A stretch of DNA of 15,827 nt, from positions 1-15,827 of the forward strand of contig DOFA01000173.1 in the NCBI GenBank assembly GCA_003532195.1, given 5' to 3'. The translations under genes and the position numbers were made by a program. Shown here piece by piece: positions 13,715-15,827 of this stretch. The notes beneath the pieces are model-generated. The model was not told the DNA's origin, ran no database searches, and saw only the letters and a list, made by a program, of their open reading frames with translations. Position 1 is the first letter of the stretch, and each line of letters begins with the position of its first letter. The DNA comes from Clostridiales bacterium. GTDB lineage: Bacteria; Bacillota; Clostridia; Saccharofermentanales; UBA5734.

Positions 13715-13727
13715 ATAACCCGGTTAT
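13715..13727. promoter_or_regulatory. Palindrome ATAACC-C-GGTTAT in the divergent control region
   Basis: A perfect 6-1-6 inverted repeat in the 218-bp region between the SNF2 gene and the 267-residue gene. It overlaps a TATAAT box read on the minus strand (13712-13717), which could serve the SNF2 gene. A further copy of its half ATAACCC lies at 13691-13697. It could be an operator shared by the two divergent units. The promoters here are weak by eye; a possible plus-strand extended -10, TGTTAAGAT, lies at 13770-13778. Confidence 0.35.
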
Positions 13728-13822
13728 TGTCCGGTGGATCAAAATGGAGATGCAGCAGTCCGGAAGATATGTTAAGATAGGATAGATCTTTCAGAAATTG
13801 CTGTAAATTTGAGGTAATCGGA

Positions 13823-14626
13823 ATGAATGGAAACAATAATCACCACGAAAGCTTAAATACCTTGAACGCGGCTGTCATCGGCCTTGCTAAAAGCTGGCAT
13901 GTTTTAAAGCAAACAGAAAAAACCTGGAACATAAAAGACGCGCAACAACATCGGGAAAAAGTGGGGCCACTGGTTCAGGATATTCCGGCCAAATGGCTGG
14001 CCGCGGAGACGGAACTGCAGGATCTATCGGATCAGATCAGCCGTCAGCTGCGCAGCGATGAATACATTCAGGATTTCGAAAAGGAACTGCGCGCGGCCGG
14101 CGTTCAGTTAAGCGGCTGCTTTCCGTCCTATATGCTGCCGCCTTTCAAGCTGAACATCAGCCTGGACAATTACGAAGCCCGTCTATCCCTGGGCCGGAAG
14201 AATGAGCGGACATCTGACCTTAACCCGCAGCAGCTGGCCAAGTGGGTCTCGGTCCGTTATAAAAAAGTCATTGCCCGGAAATTCAACGCGGCAGCTTTCA
14301 TGAAAGACCTGATCGAAGCCTACCAGCTGGCCAACCAGTTGAAGTATCATGAAAAAAACATTGTCTGGGGCCGGGCGGTACCGATCATCGAGCTCTATGA
14401 GCTGCTGACCATAAAAGCCTCTGCCCGCCAGGATTATCCAAAGCAGTTCTTCATTTTCGATCTGGGCTTGTTTAAAGAATCTGCCGCTTTGGACTTGGAT
14501 TGCTATCGTTTTGAACTCGGCTTTGCCCGCAATCCTTCCCGTGCTATGACGGTCGTTGACAGCAGCGGCCGGGAAAGCCATATCAGCAGCCTGACGATAT
14601 ACTGTAAGGAAGGTGACGATGCCTGA
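13823..14626 (+). CDS. Unrecognised 267-aa protein coupled to a BrxD-like ATPase
   Basis: I do not recognise this protein. It has no signal peptide or membrane segment, so it should be cytoplasmic. Residues ~10-95 are predicted helical and charged (for example LQDLSDQISRQLRSDEYIQD). Residues 96-130 look beta-rich, with the distinctive run GCFPSYMLPPFKLNISLDNY and GRKNERT (124-130). Residues 135-205 are helical, and the C-terminus (206-260) is again beta-like. GAGG lies 8 nt before the ATG. Its TGA overlaps the ATG of the ATPase gene by one base (TGATG), so the two are translationally coupled and their products probably interact. In Shango-type defence loci the gene at this position encodes a TerB-domain protein; I see no TerB domain here. 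It may be an alternative adaptor or sensor subunit for the ATPase. Start and coupling are clear; the function is unknown. Confidence 0.8.
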   Translation: MNGNNNHHESLNTLNAAVIGLAKSWHVLKQTEKTWNIKDAQQHREKVGPLVQDIPAKWLAAETELQDLSDQISRQLRSDEYIQDFEKELRAAGVQLSGCFPSYMLPPFKLNISLDNYEARLSLGRKNERTSDLNPQQLAKWVSVRYKKVIARKFNAAAFMKDLIEAYQLANQLKYHEKNIVWGRAVPIIELYELLTIKASARQDYPKQFFIFDLGLFKESAALDLDCYRFELGFARNPSRAMTVVDSSGRESHISSLTIYCKEGDDA

Positions 14627-15564
14627 TGGCGCTGGTCGTTGAGGATCTTATCAACTTGCGTAATGGCGAAGCACCCACCAATCTGGATCTGATCCGCGAC
14701 ATGACGCTGGGGACCGATATCTGGATTGATCGCTTTGTGCCCTATTACCTGGATCAGTTTATTCCGTCCGGCGGCAGCAAGGTCAAGGTGCTGATCGGCG
14801 GCGAAGGCTGCGGCAAAACCCATTTGCTGCGTTATGTCCAGCAAGCGGCGGCAACCAAAGCCTATACGGCTGTCTATCTGTCTGCCCGCACAGCCGGCCC
14901 GAAACTGTGCGATGTGCCGAGCCTGTACCGCCTGATTGCCGGAACGATCGATATGGATCAGCTGGTGACCGGTCTTAGCTTGAAGGTCGCCGAGTCGTTG
15001 GGCTACGGGGCGTCGATCTATAACGGAAAAGATAAACTGCTGCCCTATATTCTGGAAGAAGGCTACGGGGCCCCTGATTCGGCGCGGGAAATCCGGATCG
15101 CCGCGGCTCGGCTGCTGAAAAACGCCGACCTGAGCCCCGCCTGTTTCACCTGCGCGTTCACCCTGCTGAAAGACCGGCTGATCGCCGATGATCCGGAAAA
15201 CACCAGAATCGCCTGGCGCTGGTTCCGGGGCGAGAAGCTGGAACGATTTGAGCGCCGGGACTCCGGCCTGTTTGAAACCCTGCAGCCAGCAACGGCGCGG
15301 CGCTGGCTGGACTCCCTGCTCAAGCTGATCGTATTGTCCGGCCGGCAGGGTCTGGTTGTCCTGATTGATGATCTCGACGTCCTCTACCAGAAATCTCCGG
15401 ACACCGGCCGCTGGCTCTACACGCCGGCTAATATCAAGGATACTTATGAGCTTTTCCGGCAGCTGATCGACGATGCCGATCTGCTCAAGAATTTCCTGCT
15501 TCTCCTGGCCGGCCGCCGCAATCTCCTCGACGACGACCGCAGGGGCTTCAAGAGCTATGAATAG
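14626..15564 (+). CDS. DUF2791/BrxD-like P-loop ATPase, cut short by an in-frame TAG (312 aa)
   Basis: A P-loop ATPase resembling the DUF2791 (PF10923-type) BREX ATP-binding family, which includes BrxD and the SngB subunit of Shango defence systems. Walker A is GGEGCGKT (58-65) in the setting KVKVLIGGEGCGKTHLLRY. Walker B is LVVLIDDLDVL (243-253), and an arginine-rich sensor-like stretch LLLAGRR lies at 292-298. Full-length relatives continue past this point. Here a TAG at 15562-15564 interrupts the sequence GFKSYE*LWMRLQTG, and the same frame then stays open with family-like sequence to the end of the window. So this is either a nonsense mutation, a base error, or a stop that is read through. 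Both ATP-binding motifs are before the stop, but the C-terminal lid and partner-binding part are lost. AAGGAAGG (14606-14613) and the TGATG overlap couple it to the upstream gene. Confidence 0.85.
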   Translation: MALVVEDLINLRNGEAPTNLDLIRDMTLGTDIWIDRFVPYYLDQFIPSGGSKVKVLIGGEGCGKTHLLRYVQQAAATKAYTAVYLSARTAGPKLCDVPSLYRLIAGTIDMDQLVTGLSLKVAESLGYGASIYNGKDKLLPYILEEGYGAPDSAREIRIAAARLLKNADLSPACFTCAFTLLKDRLIADDPENTRIAWRWFRGEKLERFERRDSGLFETLQPATARRWLDSLLKLIVLSGRQGLVVLIDDLDVLYQKSPDTGRWLYTPANIKDTYELFRQLIDDADLLKNFLLLLAGRRNLLDDDRRGFKSYE

Positions 15565-15827
15565 CTTTGGATGCGCTTGCAAACCGGGCTGGTACCCTCC
15601 GGAAGGTTCAATCCGCTCTGCGACATCGTCGATGTGGACGAGCACCTGACGGCTTTGGGTGAAGATTTCCCGGGAAAACTGTCCCGTCACCTGAATGATG
15701 TTTTTCATCAGTACGGACTGAAGAAGAAACCGCGGGATAAGGTACTGGACTTGCTGCCGCCCCTGGCCTTGAAGTCAGTCGTCATCAATAACATTTATAC
15801 CGGCGATGAAGGCCTGACAGGGGGGAT
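15565..15827 (+). pseudogene. Continuation of the BrxD-like ATPase after the TAG, running off the window
   Basis: The reading frame directly after the TAG at 15562-15564 has no further stop to the last base. It encodes 87 residues that fit the C-terminal part of this ATPase family: LWMRLQTGLVPSGRFNPL, then DIVDVDEHL and a helical stretch ending SVVINNIYTGDEG. There is no ribosome site or good start, so it is not an independent gene. The true end of the gene lies beyond the window. Confidence 0.75.

Noticed and set aside
15562..15564. Pyrrolysine or genome-wide TAG recoding.
   Set aside because: The SNF2 and YefM genes use TAG as an ordinary stop, and the protein family is not known to use pyrrolysine.

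Overview
The window looks like an accessory-rich stretch of a Bacillota (probably Clostridia) chromosome. Strong GGAGG-type ribosome binding sites, sigma-A-like promoters with 17-19 bp spacers, a TipA-type MerR regulator and a YefM/ParE pair all fit. The species cannot be named from the sequence. Large metabolic and helicase genes are GC-rich. Two insert-like zones (about 3500-5750 and 8870-9590) are clearly AT-richer and hold orphan, truncated or broken genes, which suggests acquired DNA.

Layout. (1) 32-3487 (+): a large cytoplasmic six-hairpin glycosidase-like protein. (2) 3503-5492: an AT-rich patch with a 5'-truncated RecG/AlbA-type regulator remnant (+) converging on an orphan AAA15 (RloA/AbiL-like) ATPase (-). 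(3) 5686-6525 (+): a TipA-like MerR regulator with its own 19-bp-spacer promoter and a probable internal start for a short, ligand-binding-only form. (4) 6585-8681 (-): a GH31 alpha-glycosidase, probably an alpha-xylosidase or alpha-glucosidase. (5) 8974-9535 (-): a cryptic operon of a small exported peptide gene (frameshifted) and a 52-residue two-helix membrane protein, behind a strong promoter preceded by two perfect 9-bp direct repeats 12 bp apart. (6) 9906-10908 (-): a ParE-family toxin with a frameshifted C-terminus, its Phd/YefM antitoxin, and an XRE regulator. (7) 11043-13604 (-): an SNF2/SWIM helicase. (8) 13823-15827 (+): an unrecognised 267-residue protein translationally coupled to a DUF2791/BrxD-like P-loop ATPase whose frame is interrupted by an in-frame TAG and then stays open to the window edge. 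This looks like the start of a phage-defence-type operon related to BREX or Shango modules.

How the genes work together. The two glycosidases lack signal peptides and would act on imported oligosaccharides. The rest is mobile-defence-type cargo: an orphan OLD/RloA-like ATPase, a toxin-antitoxin pair, a bacteriocin-like peptide operon and a BrxD-like module. Several small accessory genes carry single lesions: a missing 5' end, two frameshifts and one nonsense codon. These are either real decay or assembly errors, and the sequence alone cannot decide. I saw no rRNA, tRNA, CRISPR array or intact insertion sequence.
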